The notes beneath the pieces were generated by a model that ran no database searches, was not told the origin of the DNA, and saw only the letters and a list, made by a program, of their open reading frames with translations. A stretch of 64,000 bases of DNA from Lysinibacillus_B sp050613145 (GTDB lineage Bacteria; Bacillota; Bacilli; Bacillales_A; Planococcaceae), in the NCBI RefSeq assembly GCF_050613145.1, contig NZ_CP192507.1, positions 806,001-870,000 of the forward strand, read 5' to 3'. Position 1 is the first letter of the stretch. Each line of letters begins with the position of its first letter. Position numbers and translations under genes: made by a program. This document shows, one piece after another, positions 53,001 through 60,232 of the stretch.

Positions 53001-53405
53001 GTGAGGAGGATACTGCTTGCGGTATGTTGTTGTGTAGTACTTGCTGGATGTGGTAACACAGGTGAAAAGTTTACAACTTTTTACACTACATATGATGAGG
53101 AGAAAGCAACGAAATTAGAAGAAATACTCAACAATGAAAGCAATATAGATCACGCCAATGTCATTTTCGTAGAAGATAGGTTACTTGTAGCAATGCAAGT
53201 GAAGCCGTGGATGCGCTATAAAAAGCAAAAAATCGAAGAAGCTATAAAAGAAAAACTGGAGAAGGAATTTCCGAAATTACAAATAACGGTTTCAACGGAT
53301 TTTAAATTGCATTGGGAATCCGCCAAATTAATTGATAAAAATGAAGAAGAAGGACTAAGCGATAAAATCGAAAAGCTAGACAAGCTATCAAAGGAGGAAA
53401 CATGA
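53001..53405 (+). CDS. YhcN/YlaJ-family sporulation lipoprotein
   Basis: A 134-residue lipoprotein with lipobox LAGC (Cys17) and a YhcN/YlaJ-type domain (HANVIFVEDRLLVAMQVKPW). Members are found in the spore inner membrane and aid germination. GTG 53001 has AAAGGAGG 9 nt upstream. It is the first gene of the spoVA operon, overlapping spoVAC by 4 bp. Confidence 0.82.
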   Translation: MRRILLAVCCCVVLAGCGNTGEKFTTFYTTYDEEKATKLEEILNNESNIDHANVIFVEDRLLVAMQVKPWMRYKKQKIEEAIKEKLEKEFPKLQITVSTDFKLHWESAKLIDKNEEEGLSDKIEKLDKLSKEET

Positions 53406-53860
53406 TGGATGCGCAACGTTACCAAACAATTGAACAGCAAATTACGCCAAAGCCGCCCATTGCTTTAAATATGTTAAAAGCGTTTTTAGTTGGCGGCATT
53501 ATTTGTGCGATTGGACAAGCTATTTCATACTTTTATATTATTTTCTTCGACTTTACAGAACAAACAGCAGGCAATCCAACAGTGGCAACAATTATTATTA
53601 TTACGATGTTTTTAACAGGAGCAGGTTTATATCGTAAAATTGGCCAATTTGCCGGCGCGGGGAGTGCTGTACCGGTTTCAGGGTTTGGGAATGCCGTGAT
53701 TTCTGCAGCTATTGAGCATAGATCAGAAGGTCTTGTGTTAGGTGTGGGGAGCAATATGTTTAAGCTTGCTGGATCAGTTATTTTATTCGGTGTAGTATCT
53801 GCATTTTTTGTAGCTTTAATTAAACTTATTCTTGTATCAATTGGGGTGGTATCATGGTAA
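53402..53860 (+). CDS. spoVAC: Stage V sporulation protein AC
   Basis: A 152-residue membrane protein with four hydrophobic segments; LKAFLVGGIICAIGQ and GAGSAVPVSGFGNA are family motifs. SpoVAC forms the mechanosensitive channel for dipicolinic acid release. Part of a spoVAC-AD-AE trio. Confidence 0.93.
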   Translation: MMDAQRYQTIEQQITPKPPIALNMLKAFLVGGIICAIGQAISYFYIIFFDFTEQTAGNPTVATIIIITMFLTGAGLYRKIGQFAGAGSAVPVSGFGNAVISAAIEHRSEGLVLGVGSNMFKLAGSVILFGVVSAFFVALIKLILVSIGVVSW

Positions 53861-54846
53861 TTGTGTTTCAAAAGAAGCCCGCCATTTTAGCATGTGCAGC
53901 TGTCACAGGACCACTTGAACAGAAAAGTGTATTTAAAGCCTATTTTGACTCGATTATGGATGATGAAAGATTTCAAGAAAATACAAATGAAAAAGGGCAA
54001 ATGGCGCTTATACAAGAAGCGAGTAAAGTACTGCTAAAAAAGGCAGATGTTAAAAATTTAGATATCGATTATTTTTTAAGTGGCGATTTAATTAATCAAA
54101 TGACCCCAACAAGCTTTGCAGCAAGAGAGTTAGCGGTGTCTTTTATTGGTTTATTTGCAGCTTGTGCAACTGCTGTTTCATCGGTGATCATTGCGGGATT
54201 ATTAACAGAGCTGGGCGCATCCAATTTTGCCATTGCTGGTGCGAGTAGTCATCATAATGCGACAGAAAGACAATTCCGTTATCCAATCGATTATGGTGCG
54301 CAAAAGCCTGCAACCGCCCAATGGACAGTGACAGCAGCAGGATATGCGCTTGTAGGGAAGTATCATGAAGGGATGCCGTATATGGTAGCCGCAACGGTTG
54401 GAAAAGTAGTCGATTACGGACAGGACAATCCTTTTCACATGGGGGGGGCGATGGCGCCAGCAGCGTATAGTACCATTACAACCCATTTGGAAAAGCGGAA
54501 GCAAAAGCTAAGCGATTATGATGTCATTTTTACTGGAGACCTTGGTAAAATCGGCTTAAAAATTTTAAAAGCAATGTTTGCAGAAGACGGTATTAAGAGT
54601 GATGAACTAAATTTAATTCGAGATGCTGGGGAAGAGTATTTTGGGGAAGATCAGCGTTTTAATGCTGGTGCTAGCGGCGCAGGATGTTCGGCTTCGGTAT
54701 TTTACAGTTATGTTGATTTACAGTTAAGAACAGGGCGTTATAAAAAAGTGTTGCTAGTAGCAACAGGTGCGTTACTTTCGACGTTATCGTATCAGCAAGG
54801 CGAGAGCATTCCTTGTATTGCGCATGCAGTAGAAATTAATGTGTAG
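53854..54846 (+). CDS. spoVAD: Stage V sporulation protein AD
   Basis: A 330-residue thiolase-fold protein that binds Ca-dipicolinate at the outer face of the spore inner membrane. Family stretches: FAACATAVSSVIIAG, ASSHHNATERQFRYP and FTGDLGKIG. GTG or ATG near 53854 overlaps spoVAC by 7 bp. Confidence 0.93.
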   Translation: MVIVFQKKPAILACAAVTGPLEQKSVFKAYFDSIMDDERFQENTNEKGQMALIQEASKVLLKKADVKNLDIDYFLSGDLINQMTPTSFAARELAVSFIGLFAACATAVSSVIIAGLLTELGASNFAIAGASSHHNATERQFRYPIDYGAQKPATAQWTVTAAGYALVGKYHEGMPYMVAATVGKVVDYGQDNPFHMGGAMAPAAYSTITTHLEKRKQKLSDYDVIFTGDLGKIGLKILKAMFAEDGIKSDELNLIRDAGEEYFGEDQRFNAGASGAGCSASVFYSYVDLQLRTGRYKKVLLVATGALLSTLSYQQGESIPCIAHAVEINV

Positions 54847-54858
54847 GAGGGACTTGCT

Positions 54859-55224
54859 ATGATTTACTCATTTATTTTTGCATTTGTTGTTGGTGGGTTA
54901 ATTTGTGTTGTTGGCCAATTACTGATCGATGTGGGCAAACTAACACCAGCTCATACATTATCAACCCTTGTAGTTGTCGGCGCGATATTAGATGGACTTG
55001 GACTATATGAGCCACTAATTGATATAGCAGGAGCTGGCGCAACGGTTCCGATTACGTCATTTGGCAACGCTCTTACACACGGGGCGATTGCTGAAGCAGA
55101 GAAACACGGCTGGATTGGCGTATTAACAGGAATGTTTGAAGTAACGAGCTCAGGTATTAGCGCAGCCATCATTTTTGGTTTTATTGCCGCATTATTTTTT
55201 AAAACAAAAGGTAAAATTGATTAG
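54859..55224 (+). CDS. spoVAE: Stage V sporulation protein AE (AEb type)
   Basis: A 121-residue membrane protein related to SpoVAC, with GGLICVVGQ and GAGATVPITSFGNALTHG. ATG 54859 follows GGAGGG. Completes the spoVA operon; spoVAA, AB, AEa and AF are not present here. Confidence 0.92.
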   Translation: MIYSFIFAFVVGGLICVVGQLLIDVGKLTPAHTLSTLVVVGAILDGLGLYEPLIDIAGAGATVPITSFGNALTHGAIAEAEKHGWIGVLTGMFEVTSSGISAAIIFGFIAALFFKTKGKID

Positions 55225-55232
55225 ACAAATAT

Positions 55233-55280
55233 CCTCCCTTTAGTTGTTTTTGTAACATACATTAGCAAATAAAAGGGAGG
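55233..55280 (+). other. Hairpin masking the yjcZ ribosome binding site
   Basis: CCTCCCTTT (55233-55241) is exactly complementary to AAAGGGAGG (55272-55280), which is the yjcZ ribosome binding site. A short T-run follows, so it may also terminate the spoVA transcript. Confidence 0.55.
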
Positions 55281-55287
55281 TGTTTTT

Positions 55288-55437
55288 ATGGGCAACTATT
55301 GTGGAGGCTACAATTATGGCTGGCAGGGAGGCCAATGTCCATCTTACGGTGGCGGTAATGACGGTAATGGCTCCGTGTTCGTGTTAATCGTAGTATTATT
55401 CATTTTATTGATTATTGTTGGGAGCGTGATTGTGTAA
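55288..55437 (+). CDS. yjcZ: YjcZ-family small sporulation protein
   Basis: A 49-residue peptide: a Gly/Tyr-rich head (MGNYCGGYNYGW) followed by a single hydrophobic helix FVLIVVLFILLIIVG, the hallmark of YjcZ/SscA-type spore proteins. ATG 55288 has AAAGGGAGG upstream. It is too short for ordinary ORF cut-offs. It precedes spoVIF by 12 bp and may be cotranscribed. Confidence 0.88.
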   Translation: MGNYCGGYNYGWQGGQCPSYGGGNDGNGSVFVLIVVLFILLIIVGSVIV

Positions 55438-55449
55438 GGAGGAGAAAAA

Positions 55450-55695
55450 ATGGATCAGTTTTTTAAACAAATCGAAAAAAAGACCGGTGTGTCATTTGAA
55501 GAAATTTTAGCATTAGCTAATGCTATTCAGCATGCCGATTTTAAAAATGAGCGCCAAGTTCGAAAAATTGTACGCAAAGTAAGTAAGCTGGCTAACCGCC
55601 CAATCACGCCAGAATTAGAAGATAAAATCGTACAATCTATTTTACAAGATGGTCAATCACTTGATCTAAATAGTATTCAAAAAATGATGCGATAA
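55450..55695 (+). CDS. spoVIF: Stage VI sporulation protein F
   Basis: An 81-residue protein, FKQIEKKTGVSFEEILALANAI at the start and ITPELEDKIVQSILQDG later, matching SpoVIF, a mother-cell protein for coat assembly and the GerR regulon in B. subtilis. ATG 55450 follows AAGGAGGAG. Confidence 0.88.
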   Translation: MDQFFKQIEKKTGVSFEEILALANAIQHADFKNERQVRKIVRKVSKLANRPITPELEDKIVQSILQDGQSLDLNSIQKMMR

Positions 55696-55697
55696 AA

Positions 55698-55736
55698 AAA
55701 GCAGATCATCCGTACTGAGCGGCAATCTGCTTTTTT
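55698..55736 (+). terminator. Terminator after spoVIF
   Basis: AAAGCAGAT/ATCTGCTTT stem and T-run. Confidence 0.88.
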
Positions 55737-55770
55737 CACGAATAGCAAGGCTAACATAGCTAAACATATA

Positions 55771-55813
55771 ACATCAGCTCGTTCTAAGTGGAAATGAGCT
55801 GATGTCTTTTTTT
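55771..55813 (+). terminator. Second terminator after spoVIF
   Basis: ACATCAGCTC/GAGCTGATGT perfect 10-bp stem, then a T-run. Confidence 0.85.
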
Positions 55814-55970
55814 AAGATAAGAAAGTATAAACTTTTTCAAATGGAAAGAGTGTCTAGCGCAAGCGGACCAGCCCTTCGTGACGTTTCGAAAGTCTCTTCG
55901 TGTGCAAGCACACTATGAGCCTATCGTAAACAGCATGTCGGGGCTAAAGAGGGTGCTTGCGCTTTTCTAA
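55814..55970 (+). repeat. AAGATAAGAAAGTATAA palindromic element, copy 3
   Basis: The 17-mer (55814-55830), GTGTCTAG, then inverted GCGCAAGC (55857-55864)/GCTTGCGC (55955-55962) enclosing about 90 bp, and CTTTTCT. Same plan as 28292-28395. It ends at the yjcF stop codon. Confidence 0.65.
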
Positions 55971-55971
55971 T

Positions 55972-56412
55972 TTAAATATTTTTTTCCATTGCGCGATGTG
56001 GAATATAGGCGTCTAAAAATTCTGGTGATGTGACTACATAACCGAGTTTCTCATAAAATGGTACAGCATAAGATTGGGCATTGAGCTTCAATGTTGTCCA
56101 ACCGTATTGAATCGCATCTTTCTCAACATGCTCCATTATCAATATACCGAGGCGTTTTCCGCGATAATCTTTCAATACACAAACACGTTCAACTTTTCCA
56201 ATCCCTGGTGATACTTCCCGCGCACGAGCGGCTGCAATCGTTTTTTCGCCGTCTTGCACGATAAAGTGTTTCGCTGTCTCATCAAATTCATCTAATTCAA
56301 GGTGTACCGGTACACCTTGCTCTTCGACAAATACTTTTTTTCGTACATTAAAAGCGAGTTGTTTTTCTTCTTCTGTTGTAACTAGTTTTACATTAAACAC
56401 GAACTCATTCAA
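55972..56412 (-). CDS. yjcF: GNAT acetyltransferase YjcF
   Basis: A 146-residue GNAT enzyme. VRKKVFVEEQGVP opens the fold, the acetyl-CoA loop is in RGKRLGILIMEHV, and FYEKLGY is near the end. The substrate is unknown. The start is taken as TTG 56412, although GGAG abuts it. It overlaps yjcG by 8 bp. Confidence 0.88.
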   Translation of the reverse strand: MNEFVFNVKLVTTEEEKQLAFNVRKKVFVEEQGVPVHLELDEFDETAKHFIVQDGEKTIAAARAREVSPGIGKVERVCVLKDYRGKRLGILIMEHVEKDAIQYGWTTLKLNAQSYAVPFYEKLGYVVTSPEFLDAYIPHRAMEKNI

Positions 56413-56920
56413 CTCCGCTCAATCTAAATGTTTCATATGTCGTCCATGAACCATCTTCTAGTTGGTATAGAAGATGGATGCGATCGATTGTTTCCTTTTC
56501 ATCCACACCAATCATTCGAAGTTGACCAAAAATATCGTCATGCTCAGAATCTGTCATTTTTTGTGCTATGGTAATATGTGGAACGAAAACATATTTTGGT
56601 GTACCAATGTTTAATTGCTCTTGAATTTCTTTATGAATGTCTTCAAGCTGAGGTGTTGGTTCAACGCGGAAATAAATCGCGTTCGTCGTTGGGAAGAACG
56701 AACTTACACGCGAAGCATGAATAGCAAGTGGTGCAAATCGATTTGCGATTTCAGTAAGTTTTTTAGAAATCTCTTCGATTTGCATTTCATCTGCTTCAAA
56801 CGTATCCTTTAATGTCATATGCGGTGTAATTTTCGCATAGTGCGGATCATAACGTTTGCGATAAGTATTCGCTAAATCTTGTAGTTTTTTTGATGGAAAT
56901 GCAACAATGCCGTACTTCAA
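56405..56920 (-). CDS. yjcG: 2H phosphoesterase (2'-5' RNA ligase family) YjcG
   Basis: A 171-residue 2H-family protein with both HxT motifs, PHMTLKD and PHITIAQ. Predicted cyclic phosphodiesterase/RNA ligase-like; the substrate is unknown. TTG 56920 has GGGAGG 9 nt upstream. Order yjcH-yjcG-yjcF as in B. subtilis. Confidence 0.9.
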   Translation of the reverse strand: MKYGIVAFPSKKLQDLANTYRKRYDPHYAKITPHMTLKDTFEADEMQIEEISKKLTEIANRFAPLAIHASRVSSFFPTTNAIYFRVEPTPQLEDIHKEIQEQLNIGTPKYVFVPHITIAQKMTDSEHDDIFGQLRMIGVDEKETIDRIHLLYQLEDGSWTTYETFRLSGVE

Positions 56921-57005
56921 AGTTCATTACCTCCCGAAAATTCGAAATTTTTATTCCTTTACAGTATAGCAGATAGTACAAATTTGCGCGATTCTACTGC
57001 AAAGA

Positions 57006-57725
57006 TTAGCCGAAATTTTCAATTAAAGCACGCTTTAAGTCAGGCTTCCAATATTTCCACGTATGATTGCCCTTAAACTCTTCATAAAATGTGTTAAACC
57101 CCATATTGACCATTAGTTGATGCATTTCACGGTTAGGTGTTAAAAAGTCCTTTACGGTTTTATCGTGTAAAATCACTTCATCTTCATCCGTACCAATCAC
57201 ATGATAAATGGATAACAAATCAAGTTGAGTAGCATGCCGTACTTTATCCATGACTAAATCATCCACATAAGGTGAATGTAAAATCGCTTTTCCAAAGGTG
57301 TTAGGGTATTGAATCGCTGCTAGTAATGACACTGTTGCAGCCATTGAATCACCGATTAATCCGCGATTTGAACCTAATGGGATCGTTGAAAATTCTGCAT
57401 CTAAATACGGTACTAGCTCATGCGCTAAAAAGCGAAGGTATGCTTCATGTTGATCGCCTGAGGGGATATATTTTCGTTTTCGGTCTGCTACACTTTTATA
57501 GGATACACCGACAATAATTAAGTGTTCGATTTCATAATCATCAATGAGCTCATCCGCCAAACGAGGAATTCCACCTAACTGGAAATAATCTTTCCCATCT
57601 GATGCGATTAAAATATTATATTTGTATAGTGGAGTATAGTTTGCAGGGATATATATCAGTAGCTGCATATGTTCCTGTAAAGACTCACTGTAAAAAGTAA
57701 TATCTTTAACTGTTCCTTTATCCAC
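57006..57725 (-). CDS. yjcH: Esterase (EstA/D-like alpha/beta hydrolase) YjcH
   Basis: A 239-residue putative esterase. The nucleophile is in LIGDSMAAT, and the catalytic His in EFKGNHTWKYW near the C-terminus. Related to Fes/BesA-type enterobactin esterases and S-formylglutathione hydrolases. GTG 57725 has AAGGAG 8 nt upstream. Confidence 0.88.
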   Translation of the reverse strand: MDKGTVKDITFYSESLQEHMQLLIYIPANYTPLYKYNILIASDGKDYFQLGGIPRLADELIDDYEIEHLIIVGVSYKSVADRKRKYIPSGDQHEAYLRFLAHELVPYLDAEFSTIPLGSNRGLIGDSMAATVSLLAAIQYPNTFGKAILHSPYVDDLVMDKVRHATQLDLLSIYHVIGTDEDEVILHDKTVKDFLTPNREMHQLMVNMGFNTFYEEFKGNHTWKYWKPDLKRALIENFG

Positions 57726-57841
57726 TTATGTCACTCCTTCTCTCGGTTGTAAGGAAATTGTATCATATTAAATCTTAAAGGTGTAAGATATAAGAAGTGC
57801 TTTTCTTCCATCACAACTAAAAATAGAAATGAGGATTAGTA

Positions 57842-58429
57842 ATGAATAACAAAAATGTTCGCGTGCATTCAGATGAAGTAGCTGCTGCGACACATGCAGC
57901 ATTAGAGCGCCGCGGGGTTACAGTAGAAGCAATCGCAGAAATAGTATATGAAATGCAAAAAACATATAATCCCGGTTTAACAATTGAGCATTGTATTAAG
58001 TCGGTTGAACGTGTTTTACGTAAACGTGAAGTGCAGCATGCTGTACTAGTCGGTGTGGAGCTTGATGAGTTAGCGGAGAAAAAAATGTTATCTCAACCAT
58101 TACAGTCAATTGTTGAAAACGATGAAGGATTATTTGGTGTCGATGAAACAATTGCACTCGGCTCTGTATTTACGTATGGTAGTATTGCGGTGACAACTTT
58201 CGGTCATTTAGATAAACAAAAAATTGGTATTATTGAAAAGTTAGATACAAAAGTGGGTCACAGCATTCATACATTTTTAGATGATTTAGTTGGTAGTATT
58301 GCGGCTAGTGCAGCATCTCGAATTGCTCATAGAATGCGTGATTTAGAAGAACAAGGTGAAACGTTTGCGGATGTCCCACCTGTTGTGCTCGGTCCAAATA
58401 ATAAGCCAAAACCAAAAAAAGATATGTAA
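57842..58429 (+). CDS. Phosphatidylglycerophosphatase A family protein (YutG-like)
   Basis: A 195-residue PgpA-family protein. The conserved stretches VLRKREVQHAVLVGV, DEGLFGVDETIALGS, YGSIAVTTFGHLDK and HTFLDDLVGSIAASAASR match B. subtilis YutG almost in full. It should dephosphorylate phosphatidylglycerophosphate or a related lipid phosphate. The C-terminus has an extra Pro/Lys-rich tail. ATG 57842 has GAGGA upstream. Monocistronic. Confidence 0.87.
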   Translation: MNNKNVRVHSDEVAAATHAALERRGVTVEAIAEIVYEMQKTYNPGLTIEHCIKSVERVLRKREVQHAVLVGVELDELAEKKMLSQPLQSIVENDEGLFGVDETIALGSVFTYGSIAVTTFGHLDKQKIGIIEKLDTKVGHSIHTFLDDLVGSIAASAASRIAHRMRDLEEQGETFADVPPVVLGPNNKPKPKKDM

Positions 58430-58435
58430 AAAGTG

Positions 58436-58466
58436 CGCCATTTACGTGAAAGTAAATGGCGTTTTT
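58436..58466 (+). terminator. Terminator after pgpA-like gene
   Basis: CGCCATTTAC/GTAAATGGCG perfect 10-bp stem, T5. Confidence 0.92.
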
Positions 58467-58521
58467 AGTATAAATCACTTATGATAATTACTTGAGATGA
58501 TCGAAACAAGGAGAAATTGCG

Positions 58522-59136
58522 ATGAAACTAAAAGACATAAAAACATTGATTACAAGTGGTACGGTTTTAGTGGCACTAGCACTTTATATGATTTTTGGTG
58601 ATAAACCACCAGAAAAAGTAGAGGATACACAAAGTTCTGTACTCATTCCATTAGAGCAGGCAGAGCAAATAACAGGCAATACGCCCCTTGCTGTTGACTA
58701 TGTATCGGCGAATGATGGCGATACAATTAGTGTGAACATGAATGGTGAAAAGAAACGAGTTCGTCTATTGATGATTGATACACCGGAGATGAATTATGAT
58801 AAAGGGGACCCAATGCCATTTGCCGAAGATGCTAAAGAATTTACGATCAACTTACTAGAAAATGCTGAATCTGTGCAGCTATTATTCGATAAAGGGCCTG
58901 AGACAGACCATTATGATCGATTATTAGCCTATATTTATATAGATGGTATGATGTTGCAAGAAGCGTTATTAAAAGAGGGTTATGCAGCTGTTCGTTACGT
59001 AAATAAGCCAAACAATTCATTAGAACAGCAACTCCGAGACATTCAAGCAGATGCAGAGCAACAAGATATTAACATCTGGTCATATGATAATTACTTCCAA
59101 AAGGACGGGTTTCATCCAGAAGCAGTCAATAAATAA
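58522..59136 (+). CDS. Secreted/anchored thermonuclease (SNase-like)
   Basis: A 204-residue staphylococcal-nuclease-fold enzyme with an N-terminal signal anchor (about residues 9-25). The active-site pattern is NDGDTISV, VRLLMIDTPEM, and DHYDRLLAYIYIDG with the catalytic Arg in YDRLLAY. Similar to B. subtilis YncB. It degrades extracellular nucleic acid. ATG 58522 follows AAGGAG. Confidence 0.9.
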   Translation: MKLKDIKTLITSGTVLVALALYMIFGDKPPEKVEDTQSSVLIPLEQAEQITGNTPLAVDYVSANDGDTISVNMNGEKKRVRLLMIDTPEMNYDKGDPMPFAEDAKEFTINLLENAESVQLLFDKGPETDHYDRLLAYIYIDGMMLQEALLKEGYAAVRYVNKPNNSLEQQLRDIQADAEQQDINIWSYDNYFQKDGFHPEAVNK

Positions 59137-59147
59137 TTTATAAATGT

Positions 59148-59179
59148 GGGACTGTCTGAAAAGGCAGTCCCTTCTTTTT
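59148..59179 (+). terminator. Terminator after nuclease gene
   Basis: GGGACTG/CAGTCCC stem with loop TCTGAAAAGG, then a T-rich tract. The loop recalls the hairpins of elements A and B. Confidence 0.82.
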
Positions 59180-59216
59180 CCGTAGCGCTATTTAATTTGA
59201 TATTCATGACTTGACG

Positions 59217-59267
59217 TAACTAAGTTATATGTGTAAACTAAGTTACAAATAGTAAGTTTAAACTTAC
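59217..59267. promoter_or_regulatory. Cluster of operator-like palindromes
   Basis: TAACTAAGTTA (59217-59227), AACTAAGTT (59236-59244) and the perfect 16-bp palindrome GTAAGTTTAAACTTAC (59252-59267) lie in tandem. This suggests a binding array for a MarR/HxlR/TetR-size dimer. The regulator is unknown. Confidence 0.5.
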
Positions 59268-59336
59268 GCGTACGAAAAAAATGTTTCATGATTAGTCATA
59301 GATGGAATGTTTTAATCGTATATATTTTTTATACTA

Positions 59337-59354
59337 TATCTCGAATTCGAGATA
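59337..59354. promoter_or_regulatory. MhqR-like operator upstream of yceI
   Basis: TATCTCGAATTCGAGATA is a perfect 18-bp palindrome equal to the core of the MhqR box described for B. subtilis quinone-response genes. It starts 1 bp after a TATACT -10 (59330-59335), so binding would block transcription. Confidence 0.7.
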
Positions 59355-59373
59355 AAATGAGGGGGAATTTTTT

Positions 59374-59901
59374 ATGACAAAGTATACAGTAGACCAATCG
59401 CATTCCCACATTGGCTTCCAAGTGAAACATATGATGGTATCAAAAGTAAAAGGTGGCTTTGATTCGTATACAGCCGAGGTAGAAGCAACGAATTTAGCTG
59501 ATTTAACAGATGCAAATATTTCATTTGAGTTTGATGTGGCAAGTATCAACACAAAAAGTGAAGATCGTGACAATCACTTGAAATCAGCTGATTTCTTTGA
59601 TGTAGCGCAGTATCCAACAATTCAGTTTCAATCGACAGACATTATAAAATCTGGTGATCGTTATGAAGTGTCAGGGAACTTAACAATTAAAGATGTTACA
59701 AAGCAAGTAACATTCCATACAGCATTTAACGGTAAAGGTACAAATCCTTGGGGGCAAGAAGTATACGGCTTTGAGGCAGAAGCAAAAATTAATCGTGAAG
59801 AATTTGGCTTAACATGGAATGCTGCACTTGAAACAGGCGGTGTGCTTGTAGGGAAAGAGATAAAAATTATTGTAGAGTTAGAATTAAACCCTGCTGGATA
59901 A
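59374..59901 (+). CDS. YceI-family (polyisoprenoid-binding) protein
   Basis: A 175-residue YceI-like lipocalin-fold protein without signal peptide. Family motifs are YTVDQSHSHIGFQVKHMMVSKVKGGF, DNHLKSADFFDVAQYPTIQF and EFGLTWNAALETGGVLVGKE. YceI proteins bind polyisoprenoids or quinone-like lipids. Control by an MhqR-like box suggests induction by quinones or electrophiles (inference). ATG 59374 follows GAGGGGG. Confidence 0.93.
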   Translation: MTKYTVDQSHSHIGFQVKHMMVSKVKGGFDSYTAEVEATNLADLTDANISFEFDVASINTKSEDRDNHLKSADFFDVAQYPTIQFQSTDIIKSGDRYEVSGNLTIKDVTKQVTFHTAFNGKGTNPWGQEVYGFEAEAKINREEFGLTWNAALETGGVLVGKEIKIIVELELNPAG

Positions 59902-60182
59902 AGTGAAACTTCAATCAGTGGGGGGTCTTTATCCCCCACTGATTGAAAGAGGAACGCAAGCTAAGAACGCCACGTCGCGAGCGCAACGCCTGCGTGACCA
60001 ACGTCCTGTTGCCCTTAACTACGGGTAGTTGATCTCCCACCTACGTTTCTCGATTTTCTTAAGCCTTGAGGAGGGAGTCTTGTACCTGTCGCTTTGCTTT
60101 CGGTACAGATAAATTACTACCCGTTAATGCGGGATAAATGGACAACAGGAATTCCATTCGTTTGGGGTTCCTGACTTTTTTT
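59902..60182. ncRNA. GC-rich structured element upstream of rloAB (ncRNA, leader, or IS200/IS605-type relic)
   Basis: About 280 bp with no ORF; bases 59941-60120 are 50% G+C, well above the neighbours. It opens with a perfect 15-bp hairpin (59910-59924/59933-59947). Inside are nested long-range helices: TCCTGTTG (60004-60011) with CAACAGGA (60143-60150), enclosing ACGGGTAGT (60021-60029) with ACTACCCGT (60116-60124), which encloses CTCCC/GGGAG and the TGTACC/GGTACA hairpin (60081-60107). A terminator-like stem CAGGAA/TTCCTG (60146-60173) plus T-run overlaps the 3' arm of the first helix, so the two are mutually exclusive. Strand and identity are not settled. Confidence 0.6.
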
Positions 60183-60200
60183 GTCTGAATTTGCTATAAT
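60171..60200 (+). promoter_or_regulatory. Candidate promoter of rloAB
   Basis: Extended -10 TGCTATAAT (60192-60200), with CTGACT (60171-60176) 18 bp upstream as a weak -35. It overlaps the end of the structured element. Confidence 0.5.
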
Positions 60201-60232
60201 GGCGATAATCGTTTTAGAAATGAGGGAGTTTT

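Noticed and set aside
55855..55965. tRNA or small RNA gene in the GC-richer stretch before yjcF
   Set aside because: No cloverleaf or TTCGA arm. The sequence is explained by the dispersed palindromic element also seen at 28292.
59902..60182. Calling the GC-rich element a definite IS200/IS605 end or known Rfam family
   Set aside because: No tnpA/tnpB remnant could be read on either strand, and no family could be named with certainty from memory. It is left as an unresolved structured element.
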